This document shows, in pieces, positions 46,275-56,340 of a stretch of DNA of 64,000 nucleotides. Under the pieces are notes generated by a model. That model saw only the letters and a list, made by a program, of their open reading frames with translations, did no database searches and was not told the DNA's origin. The first letter of the stretch is position 1. Every line of letters begins with the position of its first letter. Both the position numbers and the translations under genes were made by a program. This DNA comes from Vreelandella sedimenti (GTDB taxonomy: Bacteria > Pseudomonadota > Gammaproteobacteria > Pseudomonadales > Halomonadaceae). The stretch lies in the NCBI RefSeq assembly GCF_013416325.1, contig NZ_JACCGK010000012.1, positions 1-64,000 of the forward strand. Reading direction: 5' to 3'.

Positions 46275-46792
46275 TTTTCCACCTCCGGAAGAATTCGCTC
46301 GCGCACGTCTTGCGGTGATACGTAGCCTTTATGGTGATAGCGAATGACCCCGTCGGCATCGACCAGGAACGTTTCCGGGGCGCCGTAGACGCCAAGATCA
46401 AACCCTAGCTCGCCTTCCGGATCAAAAATATTAACTTCAAACGGATCGCCAAATTCGCTGAGAAACTGCATGCCTTTCTCGCGGGTATCGCGGTAGTTGA
46501 CCCCGACCATGCGAATGCCGTTATCAGCCAGTTCCAGCAGTTGCGGCATCTCCTGCTTACAGGCGGGACACCACTCGCCCCACACATTCACCAGCGTTAC
46601 TTCACCCTCTAACAGCGTTTGGTCAACGCGGCGATTCTCATCACGCAGCGTGCTGGCCTCAAAAGTCGGGAACTCCCGCGCCATCAGCGCTGAATCCCGC
46701 TGGGAGGGATCCAGCGAGAGGCCTTGGTAAAAGAACAGCGCCAGGGCTAAAAAACACACCGGCAACAGTAATAGCAGTAGCCGTCGCTTCAT
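46265..46792 (-). CDS. ccmG: Thiol:disulfide interchange protein CcmG (DsbE)
   Basis: This is a membrane-anchored periplasmic thioredoxin that reduces the heme-binding cysteines during cytochrome c maturation. The N-terminal helix (residues 5-22) is an uncleaved anchor; the active site is WGEWCPACKQEMP (Cys75, Cys78), and GAPETFLVDADG supplies the cis-Pro loop. Its 175 residues match the family. It overlaps ccmF upstream by 4 bases and ccmH downstream. Confidence 0.96.
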   Translation of the reverse strand: MKRRLLLLLLPVCFLALALFFYQGLSLDPSQRDSALMAREFPTFEASTLRDENRRVDQTLLEGEVTLVNVWGEWCPACKQEMPQLLELADNGIRMVGVNYRDTREKGMQFLSEFGDPFEVNIFDPEGELGFDLGVYGAPETFLVDADGVIRYHHKGYVSPQDVRERILPEVEKWR

Positions 46793-48822
46793 GCCGTGGC
46801 CTCCCGTGCGCCATTTTGAGTACTGTTCTGAGTACTACCGCCTTGGCTGGCCACTTTGGGCGCTTCACGGGTGGCTGCAGTGCGGCGGTAGCGCTTATCG
46901 AGCACCGCCAATACACCGCCGAACGCCATTAGCAGTGCGCCCAGCCAGAGCCAACGGACGAACGGCTTATACTGCACCCGCATCGCCCAACTGCCATCGC
47001 CAAGGTTTTCACCCATGGCTACATAGAGGTCGCGGAACAGCCCTGGGCGCAGGGCCACTTGCGTCATCGGCATACCGGTGGCCAGATAGAGGCGCTTTTC
47101 GGGCCGCATGGTAAAACTGCGGCCCGAGTCGCCGCGCTGCACTTGTAGAATCGAGGTGTCCGCCAGGAAGTTAGCACCACGACGCTCGGTTAACTCGGTC
47201 ATGGTGAACTGATAGCCCGCGACTTCGACCGTGGTGCCCGGCGACATGCGCACGTTGCGCTCAATGTTGTAGTTGGACACTACCGTCACGCCGACGATAG
47301 TGACCGCTACACCTACGTGCCCCAGCACCATGCCCCAATAAGCCAGGGAGAGCTTACGAACACCGGCCAAAAACGAACTGGCATGGCGGGTTTTATCGAA
47401 CACGTCGCGCACCATCGGCAGCACGATCCATAGTGCGGAGACAATGCCCAGGGAGACAAACAGGTTCCATTCGCCGCGGTACAGCAGTGGCATTAATATG
47501 CCGATCACCAAGGCGGCCACACCGGCTAACCACAGTTTACGAATCAGGTCGCGTGCTGCCATGCTCTTCCAGCGCGTTACCGAGCCGAGTCCCATAAAAA
47601 TACACATCAACACGGTAAGTGGCACAAACAGGGCATTAAAGTAAGGCGGGCCCACGCTGATTTTTCCCAGCCCCAGAGAATCCAGAATCAGCGGATAGAC
47701 GGTACCCAGCAGCACGGTGACGGTCATAATCACCAGAAAGATATTATTAACCAGCAGCAGCGCATCCCGGGAGAGCCAGTTAAAGCCTACTTTATGACTC
47801 ACCCGCGGCGCGCGTAGCGCAAACACCAGCAACGACAGCGTTACCGTAATCGCCAGCAGCATCAGGATAAAGAAACCGCGGGCCGGGTCGTTAGCGAACG
47901 CATGCACAGAGGTCAGCACCCCAGAGCGCACCAGGAAAGTGCCCATTAGCGACAGCGAGAAGGTCGAGATCGCTAGCAGCACGGTCCAGCTTTTAAACGA
48001 GCCGCGCTTCTCGGTGACCGCTAGTGAGTGAACCAGTGCGGTTCCCGTCAGCCAGGGCAGCAGTGAAGCGTTTTCGACCGGATCCCAGAACCACCAGCCG
48101 CCCCAGCCAAGCTCGTAATAGGCCCACCAACTGCCTAACGCGATACCCACGGTCAGAAAGGCCCAGGCCAGATTCGTCCAAGGCCTTGCCCAGCGCGTCC
48201 AGGCCGCGTCTAAACGCCCGCCCATCAGCGCCGCAATGGCAAACGCAAAGACCACGGAAAAGCCCACATAGCCCATGTAGAGCATCGGCGGATGCACCAC
48301 TAGCCCAAAGTCTTGCAACAGCGGGTTAAGGTCGGCGCCATCCTGGGGCATACCGGGCAGTAGCCGCTCGAAGGGGTTCGATGTCATCAGAATAAACAGT
48401 AAGAAGCCGACGCAAACCATACCCATCACGCCCATTACTCGCGCGACCATATCCCGCGGCAGGTTGCCGGTAAATAGGCTGGCCGCAAACCCCCAGCCCG
48501 CGAGCATAAAGCTCCACAGCAGCACTGACCCTTCATGGTTACCCCACACCGCGCTGAACTTGTAGTACCAGGGCAGCAGCGAGTTGGAGTTGTTGGCCAC
48601 GTTCGCCACGCTAAAGTCGTCCAGCATATAGCTGGCGGTCAAACAGGCGTAGGCAATGGCAATAAACACAAACTGCCCCACCGCCATGGGTTGACCATAG
48701 GCCATCCACAGCGGACGCCGGGTGGCAGCACCGGCCAGCGGCATCACGGCCTGCACCGCCGCCATCAGCAGCGCGATAATGAGGGCAAAGTGGCCAATTT
48801 CAGGGATCAGTTTGATAAGCAT
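46789..48822 (-). CDS. ccmF: Heme lyase subunit CcmF
   Basis: This large polytopic protein (677 residues, about 15 membrane helices) ligates heme from CcmE to apocytochrome c. The WWD signature GWGGWWFWDPVENASLLPW lies near 230-248, and conserved His residues sit in the flanking periplasmic loops (GNHEGSVLLW, VVHPPMLYMGY). The ATG at 48822 gives the normal N-terminus (IPEIGHFALIIALLMA). It lies 78 bases after ccmE and overlaps ccmG by 4 bases. Confidence 0.97.
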   Translation of the reverse strand: MLIKLIPEIGHFALIIALLMAAVQAVMPLAGAATRRPLWMAYGQPMAVGQFVFIAIAYACLTASYMLDDFSVANVANNSNSLLPWYYKFSAVWGNHEGSVLLWSFMLAGWGFAASLFTGNLPRDMVARVMGVMGMVCVGFLLFILMTSNPFERLLPGMPQDGADLNPLLQDFGLVVHPPMLYMGYVGFSVVFAFAIAALMGGRLDAAWTRWARPWTNLAWAFLTVGIALGSWWAYYELGWGGWWFWDPVENASLLPWLTGTALVHSLAVTEKRGSFKSWTVLLAISTFSLSLMGTFLVRSGVLTSVHAFANDPARGFFILMLLAITVTLSLLVFALRAPRVSHKVGFNWLSRDALLLVNNIFLVIMTVTVLLGTVYPLILDSLGLGKISVGPPYFNALFVPLTVLMCIFMGLGSVTRWKSMAARDLIRKLWLAGVAALVIGILMPLLYRGEWNLFVSLGIVSALWIVLPMVRDVFDKTRHASSFLAGVRKLSLAYWGMVLGHVGVAVTIVGVTVVSNYNIERNVRMSPGTTVEVAGYQFTMTELTERRGANFLADTSILQVQRGDSGRSFTMRPEKRLYLATGMPMTQVALRPGLFRDLYVAMGENLGDGSWAMRVQYKPFVRWLWLGALLMAFGGVLAVLDKRYRRTAATREAPKVASQGGSTQNSTQNGAREATA

Positions 48823-48899
48823 GTGTGCTCCGCTTGGGGCTTATTTGGTAAAAGCCTAACCCTGGTTTTACTGTTTTGGTGTACTAAATTCTGCTGGTA

Positions 48900-49409
48900 C
48901 TAGTATTCGCTTGCTTGGGGTACGCCTTCTTCGTCCAGGCGTTTACCCACTTCGGCGGCTTTGGCCTGGTAGTCGGCTGGCGAATAGCCCGCCTCTTCAA
49001 GTGCCTGGGCGACTTCAGGGGGCATATAGTTCTCATCGTGGCGCGCAAGCACCTTATCGGCGTACAAACGACCATCGGCCTGAAGCTCTCCTACCACTAC
49101 TACGCCTTGGCCTTCGCGAAACAAATCGGGCAGGATGCCGCTGTAGTAGACCTCCAGGTCATCAACGTAATCGGTGACGACAAACTCGACGTCCAGGCTC
49201 TCAGGGTCACGGGATACCGAGCCCTCTTTCACCATGCCACCGGCGCGAATCTGCCGCTCCATGGGCGCGTCGCCCTGGGCGATCTGAACCGGGCTAAAAA
49301 ACAGATTGATGTTAGCGCGCAGCGCGTACAGGGTCAGCCCCACGGCGATCGCGGCCAGCGACACAAGGCCTAGAATAATAAAGAGTTTCTGTTTACGTTT
49401 AGGCGTCAT
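48900..49409 (-). CDS. ccmE: Periplasmic heme chaperone CcmE
   Basis: CcmE covalently binds heme through a histidine and carries it to CcmF. A single N-terminal membrane anchor (residues 9-30) precedes an OB-fold domain; the heme-linking His124 and Tyr128 are in LARHDENYMP. The C-terminal tail is flexible and acidic. Length 169 is normal. Its start overlaps ccmD by 4 bases. Confidence 0.97.
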   Translation of the reverse strand: MTPKRKQKLFIILGLVSLAAIAVGLTLYALRANINLFFSPVQIAQGDAPMERQIRAGGMVKEGSVSRDPESLDVEFVVTDYVDDLEVYYSGILPDLFREGQGVVVVGELQADGRLYADKVLARHDENYMPPEVAQALEEAGYSPADYQAKAAEVGKRLDEEGVPQASEY

Positions 49410-49597
49410 TGGGCGTTCCCCCTTGCGCTGTTTGCGCGTCTTGCGCGGCGTTTCAAGCCTTTGATCAATTGGCGCTGTTCAGCACGCGCATGCCATACGG
49501 TGGCGAGCAGCAGTAGCGCTGTCACGCCCCAGGCAGACCATACATAAGGCGCGTGGCCACCCATGGCGAGAAATTCGGAAAATGAGTCAAATGCCAT
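49406..49597 (-). CDS. ccmD: Heme exporter protein CcmD
   Basis: CcmD is the small membrane subunit that helps release heme-loaded CcmE from CcmABC. It has 63 residues, one membrane helix (about 17-38) and a basic cytoplasmic tail (RRARR), with the typical start FSEFLAMGGHAPYVWSAW. It overlaps both neighbours by a few bases and fits the gene order exactly. Confidence 0.95.
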   Translation of the reverse strand: MAFDSFSEFLAMGGHAPYVWSAWGVTALLLLATVWHARAEQRQLIKGLKRRARRANSARGNAQ

Positions 49598-50364
49598 TAG
49601 CGGGCCTCCTCTGCTGGTACTTTCACCACTTGGCCGGCCACCAATTCCTGTACCCAGTGTTTGTTAGCTTCGCGGCGCAAAATTTCACTGCGTGTGCGCA
49701 TAAGTGTTAAGGCAATGAAAAAGCAGTAGAAACCCAGCACCATAATGACCAGAGGCAGCCACATTTCAGTAGGCATGGCCGGGCGAGAGGTCAGCGTAAA
49801 TGAAGCAGGCTGGTGCAGTGTGTACCACCAGTCCACCGAGTATTTGATGATGGGAATATTAATCACCCCCACCATGGCTAGCACCGAGGCTGCCCGTGAG
49901 GCGCTATCGCGGCTGGTAAAAGCACCGCGCAGAGCAATCACGCCCAAATACAAAAACAGCAGGATCAGCATTGACGTTAGCCGTGCATCCCACATCCACC
50001 AGGTTCCCCAAGTGGGCACGCCCCATACGGCACCGGAAAACAGCGCGACAAAGGTCATGGCCGCGCCAAGAGGCGCCATCACCGCCGCCGCCATATCGGC
50101 GACTTTAATTTTCCAGACCATAAACACCAGACCGGAAACCGCCATGGCAATGAAGATAGACTGAGCCAAAAAGGCCGCCGGCACATGGACGTAAATAATT
50201 CGGAAGCTATTACCCTGCTGGTAATCCGCTGGCGCAAACGCCAACCCCCACAGCGAGCCTGTGACGATCAACAGCGCCGCCGCGGCCCAAAACCAGGGCT
50301 GTAATTTGGCACTAATGCCGTAGAACCACTTGGGTGATCCCAGCTTATGTATAAAGGCCCACAT
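49597..50364 (-). CDS. ccmC: Heme exporter protein CcmC
   Basis: This is a six-helix membrane protein of 255 residues that loads heme onto CcmE. The WWD-type motif [18 protein letters not shown] lies near 115-132, with conserved periplasmic His residues in IYVHVPAAF and the later YTLHQP. It lies between ccmB (14 bases upstream) and ccmD (1-base overlap). Confidence 0.97.
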   Translation of the reverse strand: MWAFIHKLGSPKWFYGISAKLQPWFWAAAALLIVTGSLWGLAFAPADYQQGNSFRIIYVHVPAAFLAQSIFIAMAVSGLVFMVWKIKVADMAAAVMAPLGAAMTFVALFSGAVWGVPTWGTWWMWDARLTSMLILLFLYLGVIALRGAFTSRDSASRAASVLAMVGVINIPIIKYSVDWWYTLHQPASFTLTSRPAMPTEMWLPLVIMVLGFYCFFIALTLMRTRSEILRREANKHWVQELVAGQVVKVPAEEAR

Positions 50365-50378
50365 AGCGTGTCCTGTCC

Positions 50379-51047
50379 TTAACCGTTAATACTGATACGC
50401 AGCGATGCGGCAATCGCCCACGGCGCCAACATGAGCGAGGCGGCGAGCAGCGCGCCCAGGATGGCCAGGTGTGCGGAGACACCCTCTCCAAAAATGGCCG
50501 CCTGCACCGCGCCTGCACCAAAAATGAGTACCGGGATGTACAGCGGCAGCACCAATAGCGAGAGCAGCACTCCGCCCCGTGCCAAGCCAACGGTTAACGC
50601 CGCACCGATGGCACCAATCAAACTCAAGCTTGCCGTACCCAGTGCAAGCGACAGCGCCAGCACGGCATAGCTGCCCGCCGGCAGCGCCAGCATAATACCC
50701 AATATCGGCGCCATCAGCGCCAACGGTAGGCCCGTGAGCAGCCAGTGCACGGCCACTTTGGCCAAACTAAGCGCGGCTAACGGCTGCGGCGCTAATAGCA
50801 GTTGCTCCAGACTGCCGTCGTCATAATCGCTACGAAACAGGCTATCTAATGAAAGCAGCGCGGCTAACAAAGCTGCGACCCACAGCAAACCTGGAGCAAT
50901 CACCGCTAACAGCTCAGGGTCGGGCGAAATAGCGATCGGGAACAGCGTGATCACCAGGGCAAAAAACACCAGTGGGTTGAGCACTTCGCCACGGCGTCTT
51001 AGCAATAGCGTTAAGTCACGCACGAGCGTGGCCTTCACTGCGGTCAT
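50379..51047 (-). CDS. ccmB: Heme exporter protein CcmB
   Basis: CcmB is the membrane component of the CcmAB ABC transporter, which uses ATP to release heme-CcmE. I place the start at ATG 51047 (222 residues), with GGTGGG 5 bases upstream; the N-terminus then matches the family ([21 protein letters not shown]). An open frame continues 35 codons further upstream into a Ser/Gln-rich stretch that is unlike CcmB, so the longer form is less probable. Six hydrophobic helices follow. Confidence 0.92.
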   Translation of the reverse strand: MTAVKATLVRDLTLLLRRRGEVLNPLVFFALVITLFPIAISPDPELLAVIAPGLLWVAALLAALLSLDSLFRSDYDDGSLEQLLLAPQPLAALSLAKVAVHWLLTGLPLALMAPILGIMLALPAGSYAVLALSLALGTASLSLIGAIGAALTVGLARGGVLLSLLVLPLYIPVLIFGAGAVQAAIFGEGVSAHLAILGALLAASLMLAPWAIAASLRISING

Positions 51048-51163
51048 TAGCCCACCATTATGCTCACGCAGTGGCACTGCTGAAACCTGTTGAGCGGTCT
51101 CCGAGCTTTGTGAAGAGCCGCTATTTGAAGCGCCATGTAAAGAGCTGTGCAACCCTTTCTCCT

Positions 51164-51784
51164 TTACCCTAGGGATATCCGTCTGAGCAACGGTGAAGCG
51201 GTTAACTCGTGGTGTGTCGTTACTAACACGCAGCCCCCCGCCTGAGCGTGGGCAACCAGCTGTCTTTCTAGATCAACGACGCCGTGGCGATCAATCGCGG
51301 TAAAAGGCTCATCCAGTACCCATAGGGCGCGCGGCGTTAACGTTAAGCGCGCCAGGGCGACACGGCGCTGCTGCCCTGCTGAGAGTTGCCCTGCTGGCAC
51401 ATCTTCAAAGCCTGCCAACCCAACCTGTTCAAGGGCTTCCAAGCGCTGATCTTCATTACCGCTTTCCCCGCTTAACGCCTGATACCAGGCTAAATTTTCT
51501 AACGGGGAGAGCCCTGATTTAATGCCTGGTGCATGCCCTAAATAGAGCAAATTCGCGAGAAAATGTTCACGTGCCTCGTTCATCGCAGCGCCATTCCAGA
51601 ACAGTTCGCCCTGGTAGTCACTGAGCTGCCCGGAGAGAATTTTCAGAAGGCTGGTTTTACCACTACCATTGGGCCCTTCAATTCGCACTATCTCACCGTT
51701 GCGAACCTCCAGATCCAACCCTTGAAACAGCCAGCGGTCATCGCGTTCACAGGCAAGCTGTCGGGCTTGTAGACACAGGCTCAA
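51164..51784 (-). CDS. ccmA: Cytochrome c biogenesis ATP-binding protein CcmA
   Basis: This is the ATPase of the CcmAB transporter: Walker A GPNGSGKTS, signature LSAGQQRRVALARL and Walker B LWVLDEPFTAID. I place the start at TTG 51784, with AGGAG 6 bases upstream, giving 206 residues, the usual length; the longer open frame from 51850 adds 22 residues unlike the family. It is the first gene of the ccmABCDEFGHI operon, whose promoter must lie in the region shared with the divergent LexA-like gene. Confidence 0.93.
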   Translation of the reverse strand: MSLCLQARQLACERDDRWLFQGLDLEVRNGEIVRIEGPNGSGKTSLLKILSGQLSDYQGELFWNGAAMNEAREHFLANLLYLGHAPGIKSGLSPLENLAWYQALSGESGNEDQRLEALEQVGLAGFEDVPAGQLSAGQQRRVALARLTLTPRALWVLDEPFTAIDRHGVVDLERQLVAHAQAGGCVLVTTHHELTASPLLRRISLG

Positions 51785-51915
51785 GCGTCTCTCCTGGCAT
51801 ATTGATTTCGCGTCGAACTCTACACGTAAAGCCCCTTTCTCGCCACTCACACAATGCGGCGCTGGGTCGCAGCGTGATCTCCATCAATATGTCGTAAGAC
51901 CAATTATCTCTGGCA

Positions 51916-51931
51916 CTGTATGCAAAAACAG
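51916..51931 (+). promoter_or_regulatory. SOS (LexA) box
   Basis: CTGTATGCAAAAACAG keeps the CTGT-N8-ACAG consensus of the gammaproteobacterial LexA site and most of the central A/T bases. It lies between a weak -35-like CTGGCA and a -10-like TACAAT (51935-51940), where bound LexA would block RNA polymerase. The ATG of the LexA-like gene follows 51 bases downstream. Confidence 0.75.
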
Positions 51932-51948
51932 GTCTACAATGAAAACCA

Positions 51949-51964
51949 CTGTATGAAAGAACAT
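51949..51964 (+). promoter_or_regulatory. Second, weaker SOS-box-like site
   Basis: CTGTATGAAAGAACAT matches the SOS consensus except for the last base. It starts 33 bases after the first box, about three helical turns, which would let two LexA dimers bind on the same face of the DNA. Confidence 0.5.
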
Positions 51965-51981
51965 GCAATGGAGATTCCCTG

Positions 51982-52362
51982 ATGACCCTATCGATGGCAG
52001 CACCTACCGCTACGTTCGGCCGTAGGCAACCGGCACCGCGACCTTACGCAATGGCACCTAGCGTTACCCGACGCAATACCTATGCACTCAAAGTGCGTGG
52101 CAATGCACTGTGTGATTGCAACTTGTTCGATGGCGATGTCATTATTATCCGGCGCTATCAACATGATACCCAGACAGAAACTGCCGTTGCCGAAATTAAC
52201 CAGCAAACAATCGCCCTGAGGCAGCTCTCTATCAGTCGCTTTGGCGTAGAGCTATGGCCAGAAGATACTTTGCAGCCAGCGCTATTTTTGCACAACCGAG
52301 ATATTCAGGTGCTCGGCATGGTAATGGGTGTGAAAAGTGAGACTACCTTCACGGAGCATTAA
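51982..52362 (+). CDS. LexA/UmuD-like S24-fold protein, apparently without catalytic residues
   Basis: The 126-residue protein lacks a helix-turn-helix but aligns with the C-terminal half of LexA and with UmuD from about residue 33 (YALKVRGNALCDCNLFDGDVIIIRR, 34-58). The nucleophile position, Ser in GxSM of LexA, is Ala42 here (RGNAL), and the general-base Lys (VKR) is replaced by Leu79 (TIALRQ). It therefore should not self-cleave. Gly and the DGD turn are kept, as is the C-terminal strand LGMVMGVK. It is the size of processed UmuD. GGAG lies 8 bases before the ATG. Two SOS-box-like sites precede it, and yigZ follows with a TAATG stop-start. It may be a decoy, dimerisation partner or regulator in the SOS response; this is inference. 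Confidence 0.75.
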   Translation: MTLSMAAPTATFGRRQPAPRPYAMAPSVTRRNTYALKVRGNALCDCNLFDGDVIIIRRYQHDTQTETAVAEINQQTIALRQLSISRFGVELWPEDTLQPALFLHNRDIQVLGMVMGVKSETTFTEH

Positions 52363-52979
52363 TGCGCTATCGGGTTCCCGAGCTACCCACAGGGTCGTGG
52401 CACACGGCTGACATTGAAGTAGAAAAGAGCCAATTTATCACCTGGGTCTGCCACGCTCCCGATATCAACGCATTCACTAACCTGCTGAATGCGGCGAAAA
52501 CTGCGCACCCTAGTGCCAGCCACCACTGCACTGCTTACATTGCCGGGCCACCCGGCGAGCAAAATCTGATTGGCTTTTCCGATGATGGCGAGCCCGGCGG
52601 CACCGCTGGCCGCCCCATGTATCAGGTTCTCCAGGGGAGCCAACTGGGCCAGATCGGCTGCGTGGTCATTCGTTATTTTGGCGGCACCAAGCTTGGCACC
52701 GGAGGCTTGGCCCGCGCTTACGCCCAGGCGGTTAGTCATGCCCTTGAAGCACTACCTACGCGGGAAGTGGTTGAGCGCGACGTCTATACCCTGCGACTCA
52801 CCTTTGCCAATGAAGCGATTGCCCGCACCTGGTGCGAAGAGCACGACATCCCTATTGAGCAAGCCGACTACGATGGTGATGGCGTTCGCCTGACCATTGG
52901 CTGGCCACGAGACTACCCGCTTGACCTTGCCCCACTAGAAAACCGCTTGAAGAGTGCTATCGACATTCTCACTGACTAG
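52362..52979 (+). CDS. YigZ family protein (IMPACT N-terminal type)
   Basis: The 205-residue protein matches YigZ: the N-terminal IMPACT/UPF0029 domain shows KSQFITWVCHA, HHCTAYIAG, SDDGEPGGTAGRPMYQVL and VVIRYFGGTKLGTGGLARAY, and a ferredoxin-like C-terminal domain follows. Its role in bacteria is unclear; the eukaryotic relative IMPACT inhibits GCN2. It is coupled to the LexA-like gene by a TAATG overlap, so if the SOS boxes work it would be damage-inducible. Confidence 0.95.
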   Translation: MRYRVPELPTGSWHTADIEVEKSQFITWVCHAPDINAFTNLLNAAKTAHPSASHHCTAYIAGPPGEQNLIGFSDDGEPGGTAGRPMYQVLQGSQLGQIGCVVIRYFGGTKLGTGGLARAYAQAVSHALEALPTREVVERDVYTLRLTFANEAIARTWCEEHDIPIEQADYDGDGVRLTIGWPRDYPLDLAPLENRLKSAIDILTD

Positions 52980-53009
52980 ATAGCCCCTAGGAATAGCCCA
53001 TCAAAAAAA

Positions 53010-53040
53010 CGCGACATACTGAAAGTGTCAGTATGCCGCG
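53010..53040 (-). terminator. Rho-independent terminator of oadB
   Basis: CGCGACATACTGA / TCAGTATGCCGCG forms a 13-position stem with one mismatch and a 5-base loop. On the minus strand it is followed by seven Ts, about 40 bases past the oadB stop codon. Confidence 0.85.
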
Positions 53041-53079
53041 CTCGGATTGATCCCTATTTAAGCCTTAAGCCATTCAGCA

Positions 53080-54402
53080 TTAACCCAGGTATTTAATCAT
53101 TACCCCGGCCGCGACTGCCGACCCAATAACACCCGCCACGTTGGGGCCCATGGCATGCATCAGCAGGAAGTTATGCGGGTTGGACTCCAGCCCCACCTTG
53201 TTCGCCACCCGCGCTGCCATAGGCACGGCGGAAACGCCCGCTGCACCGATCAATGGGTTGATGGGCATTTTGCTCACCAGGTTCATCAGCTTGGCCATTA
53301 ATACCCCAGCGGCCGTGCCGATACCAAAGGCGACAATACCCAGACCTAATATCCCCAGCGTCTCAAAGGCCAGGAAGCTCTCGGCCATCAGTTTGGAGCC
53401 TACTGATAGCCCCAGGATAATCGTGACGATATTGATCAAGGCGTTTTGCGCGGTATCCGACAAGCGCTCGACTACGCCACACTCACGCATCAGATTACCG
53501 AAGCAGAACATACCGAGTAGCGGTGCCGCATCGGGTAGAAACAGCGCGACCAGAATCAACAGCATCAGCGGGAAGACGATTTTTTCCAGCTTGGAGACCG
53601 GCCGCAGCTGGGTCATCTTGATTTGACGCTCTTTATCGGTGGTCAGCAGACGCATGATGGGTGGCTGTATCAGCGGCACCAACGCCATATAGGCGTAGGC
53701 AGCCACCGCGATAGCACCCAGCAGCTCCGGCGCCAGCACGCTGGAGACGTAGATGGAGGTCGGGCCATCCGCGCCGCCAATAATACCAATGGCTGCGGCC
53801 TGATTGAGCGAGAAATCCATGACGCCCATCGAGGTTAGCGCCACGGCACCAAACAAAGTGGCAAAAATACCAAACTGAGCGGCTGCACCTAAAAACAGCG
53901 TGCGCGGATTGGCCAGCAGCGGACCGAAGTCGGTCATGGCGCCCACACCCATAAAGATAATCAGCGGGGCGATACCCGAACCAATTGCTACTTTATAAAA
54001 GTTGTAAAGCATGCCATCGCTATAGCCGACACCCACAGCGATATCACGTGCGGCACGCACCTGATCCGGTGCAACGCCATCGTGGGCTATCACTTTTAAC
54101 GATTCACGCCAGGCTTCCGCATTCGCTAACGGGTCCAGCGTCGCGCCCAGCGCTGCCGCTATCTGCTGTAGCACTGCGGGTTTCGCCACCTCGATCGCTT
54201 GGTCAAGCGCTGAAATCGCCAACCCTGCTTCGGGAATATTGGCCAGAATGCCGCCAAAGCCAATCGGCACCAGCAGCAGAGGCTCAAACTTCTTATAGAT
54301 GGCCAGGTAGAGCAGCAATAGCCCCACCATGATCATGGCCGCTTGGCCTAGCTCAAGGTTATACAGCCCAGAGCCTTCCCATAACGTTACTAATTTATCC
54401 AT
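53080..54402 (-). CDS. oadB: Sodium-pumping oxaloacetate decarboxylase, beta subunit
   Basis: OadB is the membrane subunit that decarboxylates carboxybiotin and drives sodium export. It has 440 residues with nine or so membrane helices; the key segment [24 protein letters not shown] (about 204-227) contains the sodium-binding Asp. A C-terminal [18 protein letters not shown] and [16 protein letters not shown] complete the family pattern. It lies 26 bases after oadA on the same strand and ends at a clear terminator. Sodium export coupled to decarboxylation suits a halophile. Confidence 0.96.
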   Translation of the reverse strand: MDKLVTLWEGSGLYNLELGQAAMIMVGLLLLYLAIYKKFEPLLLVPIGFGGILANIPEAGLAISALDQAIEVAKPAVLQQIAAALGATLDPLANAEAWRESLKVIAHDGVAPDQVRAARDIAVGVGYSDGMLYNFYKVAIGSGIAPLIIFMGVGAMTDFGPLLANPRTLFLGAAAQFGIFATLFGAVALTSMGVMDFSLNQAAAIGIIGGADGPTSIYVSSVLAPELLGAIAVAAYAYMALVPLIQPPIMRLLTTDKERQIKMTQLRPVSKLEKIVFPLMLLILVALFLPDAAPLLGMFCFGNLMRECGVVERLSDTAQNALINIVTIILGLSVGSKLMAESFLAFETLGILGLGIVAFGIGTAAGVLMAKLMNLVSKMPINPLIGAAGVSAVPMAARVANKVGLESNPHNFLLMHAMGPNVAGVIGSAVAAGVMIKYLG

Positions 54403-54428
54403 TACTTTTTATCCAGTACTGGGGGCCC

Positions 54429-56255
54429 TTAGAGCTCGATCAGCGCATCGCCTACGGCTACGCTGTCGCCCTCACTGACGTTAACCTTAGACACAGTGCC
54501 TGCGCTGCTGGCACGCACTTCGGTTTCCATTTTCATCGCTTCCAGGATGATGACGACATCACCTTCAGCGACTTTATCGCCAGGACGGACATTGACCTTG
54601 AAGATATTACCGGCCAGCGGGGCATCGATGCTCACTCCACTACCTTCACCACTGGGCGCGGGCGCGTCCTCTTTGGGTGCGCTGGCTGCCGTTTGCTCTT
54701 GCACTTCGCCCAGCTCACCGCCTTCAGACACCTCCACTACGAAGGCTTTGCCGTTGAGCTTAACGGTGTAGGTTTCCGGGCCACTGCTAGCGACAGGCGC
54801 TTTGCTTTCCACCTTGGCGGGTGTCTTTTCAGCACTTGCGTCAACTGCCTGAGGGGCAGGTTCGAAGGCATCGGGATTGTCGCGGTTTTTAAGGAACTTC
54901 AAGCCGATCTGCGGAAACAGCGCGTAGGTCAGAACATCATCCACTTCACGCTTGCCTTCGGCCAAACGAATGCCTTCAGCGCTGGCCTTCTCTTTCAGCT
55001 CGGCAGCCAGCCTATCCATTTCCGGCGAGAGGTTATCCGCCGGGCGACAGGTAATCGGCTCGCCGCCTTCCAATACGCGCTTTTGCAATTCGGCGTTGAA
55101 GGGTGCTGGGGCAGCACCATATTCACCTTTGAGCAGCGCCTGAACTTCCTTGGAGATCGACTTGTAGCGCTCGCCCATCATCACATTCATGACCGCCTGG
55201 GTGCCGACGATTTGCGAGGTAGGCGTCACCAGCGGAATAAAGCCAAGATCTTCGCGCACGCGGGGAATCTCGCTTAGCACGTCGTCCAGCTTATCGCCCG
55301 CGCCCTGCTCTTTCAGTTGGCCTTCCATGTTGGTCAGCATGCCGCCGGGCACCTGAGCAATCAGGATGCGCGAATCAATACCGCGCAGCGAACCTTCAAA
55401 GGCGGCGTACTTCTTACGTACTTCGCGGAAGTAACCGGCAATATCTTCCAGCAGCTCAAGATCCAGACCGGTATCGCGGCCGGTGTCTTTCAGCATTGCC
55501 ACCACTGACTCGGTGGGACTATGACCATAGGTCATCGACATGGAAGAAATCGAGGTGTCGACGTTATCGATGCCCGCTTCTACCGCTTTCAAAATAGTCG
55601 ACGTGGAGAGGCCGGTGGTGGCGTGGCAATGTAAATGCACCGGAATCGATAGCTCTTTCTTCAGCCGGGAGACCAAATCAAACGCTGTGTAGGGCGTCAA
55701 TAGCCCCGCCATATCCTTGATAGCCAATGAATCCGCGCCCAAACCGGCAATGGTCTTGGCGAGATCGACCCAGCTATCCAGGGTATGTACCGGGCTCACG
55801 GTGTAAGAGATCGTGCCCTGTGCATGGCCTTCCACGTTACGCACTGCCTGAATGGCGCGCTCAAGATTGCGCGGGTCGTTCATGGCATCAAATACGCGAA
55901 AAACGTCAACACCGTTGGTTTTCGCCCGCTCAACAAACTTATCGACAACGTCATCGGCGTAGTGGCGGTAGCCCAGCAGGTTCTGACCACGTAGCAACAT
56001 GGCCTGAGGCGTATTAGGCATAGCCTCTTTTAATGCACGAATGCGCTCCCATGGATCTTCGCCCAAATAGCGGATACAGGCGTCGTAAGTGGCCCCTCCC
56101 CAGGTTTCCAGCGACCAGTAGCCAACGCGATCCAGCTTTTCGGCGATCGGCAGCATATCGTCCAGCCGCATACGTGTGGCGAATAGCGATTGGTGGGCAT
56201 CGCGCAGCACGACATCAGTAATGCCTAGAGGGCGTTTTATTTCGTTCATTGTCAT
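54429..56255 (-). CDS. oadA: Oxaloacetate decarboxylase, alpha subunit
   Basis: OadA transfers the carboxyl group of oxaloacetate to biotin. The 608 residues hold a carboxyltransferase TIM barrel (about 1-300, starting [19 protein letters not shown]), a conserved carboxylase domain (about 300-470), an Ala/Pro/Glu-rich linker, and a C-terminal biotinyl domain with the biotin-accepting Lys575 in EAMKMET. The middle gene of oadGAB. The cytoplasmic alpha subunit docks to OadB through OadG. Confidence 0.96.
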   Translation of the reverse strand: MTMNEIKRPLGITDVVLRDAHQSLFATRMRLDDMLPIAEKLDRVGYWSLETWGGATYDACIRYLGEDPWERIRALKEAMPNTPQAMLLRGQNLLGYRHYADDVVDKFVERAKTNGVDVFRVFDAMNDPRNLERAIQAVRNVEGHAQGTISYTVSPVHTLDSWVDLAKTIAGLGADSLAIKDMAGLLTPYTAFDLVSRLKKELSIPVHLHCHATTGLSTSTILKAVEAGIDNVDTSISSMSMTYGHSPTESVVAMLKDTGRDTGLDLELLEDIAGYFREVRKKYAAFEGSLRGIDSRILIAQVPGGMLTNMEGQLKEQGAGDKLDDVLSEIPRVREDLGFIPLVTPTSQIVGTQAVMNVMMGERYKSISKEVQALLKGEYGAAPAPFNAELQKRVLEGGEPITCRPADNLSPEMDRLAAELKEKASAEGIRLAEGKREVDDVLTYALFPQIGLKFLKNRDNPDAFEPAPQAVDASAEKTPAKVESKAPVASSGPETYTVKLNGKAFVVEVSEGGELGEVQEQTAASAPKEDAPAPSGEGSGVSIDAPLAGNIFKVNVRPGDKVAEGDVVIILEAMKMETEVRASSAGTVSKVNVSEGDSVAVGDALIEL

Positions 56256-56340
56256 GGCTCACAGTAGGGAGTTGTAAGTTTGTAGTAAAAATAACAAAAA
56301 AATAGCCACAAGAGGGCCAAAATGAAAAAAATCGAGAAAG

